Origin: an uncultured SAR116 cluster alpha proteobacterium
Lineage (GTDB): Bacteria > Pseudomonadota > Alphaproteobacteria > Puniceispirillales > Marisalimonadaceae
Length of the DNA: 64,000 nucleotides
Direction: 5' to 3'
NCBI GenBank assembly: GCA_902616615.1
Contig: CACMTN010000007.1
Span: 1-64,000 of the forward strand
Positions within the stretch are counted from its first letter, which is position 1. The number at the start of each line of letters is the position of its first letter. A program made the translations under genes and the position numbers. The notes beneath the pieces are model-generated. The model saw only the letters and a program-made list of their open reading frames with translations, was not told the origin of the DNA and ran no database searches. Positions 63,684 to 64,000 of this stretch are shown piece by piece.

Positions 63684-64000
63684 TTATGAAGAAATAATAT
63701 CTTTAAAACATTTTTCCATGTTTCTTGCGTGTAGATCTTTATCGCATAGATCTGATTTAATAAGATTTAGTCTTAAACTTTTCTTAAATTCTTTTAAATC
63801 ATTAATTTTCTTTGAAAAATCTACAGCACAGTTAACATATTCGTCCTCAGTAAAAGTAATTAATTTGTCTAGATTTAAATTTTTTAAAATTGTGAAGCCT
63901 ACCCTATTAGAATGTCTTTCTCCAATAAGAGTAATTACCGGAACACCCATCCATAACGCTTCAAAAGTTGTTGTTGTTCCATGATATGGATATGTATCAA
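63684..64000 (-). CDS. Second OGT-like glycosyltransferase, N-terminus outside window
   Basis: Only the C-terminal ~105 residues are visible, open through the window edge. The segment DTYPYHGTTTTFEALWMGVP, then ITLIGERHSNRVGFTILKNL, is the UDP-binding end of the GT41/SPINDLY-type TPR glycosyltransferase family. It differs from the first OGT copy, which has AHTTAIDAVNGCLP at the same place, so it is a paralogue of a different subtype. Convergent with the TPR-methyltransferase gene. Confidence 0.82.
   Translation of the reverse strand, partial: DTYPYHGTTTTFEALWMGVPVITLIGERHSNRVGFTILKNLNLDKLITFTEDEYVNCAVDFSKKINDLKEFKKSLRLNLIKSDLCDKDLHARNMEKCFKDIISS

Noticed and set aside
1-64000. tRNA, rRNA, insertion sequence, integrase or prophage content
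   Set aside because: By eye no tRNA T-loop/acceptor pattern, rRNA stretch, transposase or integrase motif was found in either strand; the phage-like signal is confined to flagellin modules.

Overview
The window is a compact, strongly AT-rich chromosomal segment of an alphaproteobacterium, most likely a small-genome marine planktonic lineage. Evidence for Alphaproteobacteria: an EipB/DUF1849 protein, HdaA, a tiny aa3-type oxidase subunit IV, DUF2066 beside purM, an FlbD-type flagellar regulator, and the typical orders gmk-mltG-fabF-acpP-fabG-fabD | rpsF-rpsR-rplI-dnaB-alr and mlaE-mlaF-radA-cvpA-purF. Exact placement (for example near the HIMB59/AEGEAN-169 or SAR11-like groups) cannot be decided from the sequence alone. 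No rRNA, tRNA, CRISPR array, insertion sequence or prophage was seen, and no gene-free stretch exceeds 300 bases.

Positions 1-30600 are housekeeping: RNase R (5' end outside the window), L33, eipB, RNase D, hdaA, an AI-2E family permease, DUF2066, purM, CoxIV, ndk, pepA, the LPS exporter pair lptF-lptG with surA-pdxA-rsmA, then gmk and fatty-acid synthesis on the minus strand. A divergent set follows: the rpsF operon with a structured leader, dnaB, alr, mlaEF, radA, cvpA, purF and a short-chain dehydrogenase. Genes are tightly packed. Three convergent pairs share one TTAA as both stop codons.

Positions 30600-48000 are a flagellar block read almost entirely on the minus strand: flbD-fliE-F-G-H-I-J, fliK-L-M-N, fliO-P-Q-R-flhB, then four uncharacterised genes that look co-transcribed with flhB. 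A plus-strand FleQ-like sigma-54 activator lies divergent from flbD. The FlbD homologue has no C-terminal helix-turn-helix, while the FleQ-like protein has one but lacks a receiver domain.

Positions 48000-64000 hold three large, differently built flagellins (664, 743 and 1010 aa), fliS/fliT chaperones, and a run of modification genes: an OGT-like TPR glycosyltransferase (FlmG-like), an FkbM methyltransferase, a TPR-2OG/Fe(II) oxygenase, a TPR-methyltransferase and a second OGT-like enzyme cut by the window end.

The most notable observation is a set of seven sites with exact GG-N10-GC spacing (sigma-54 -24/-12 promoters). They lie 0-25 bases from start codons and place flbD, fliK, fliO, one flagellin, the OGT, the FkbM methyltransferase and the TPR-oxygenase in one apparent regulon. 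Flagellin modification therefore appears to be wired into the flagellar gene hierarchy. Two flagellins also carry tandem modules in their surface-exposed region that resemble repeats common in phage structural proteins.
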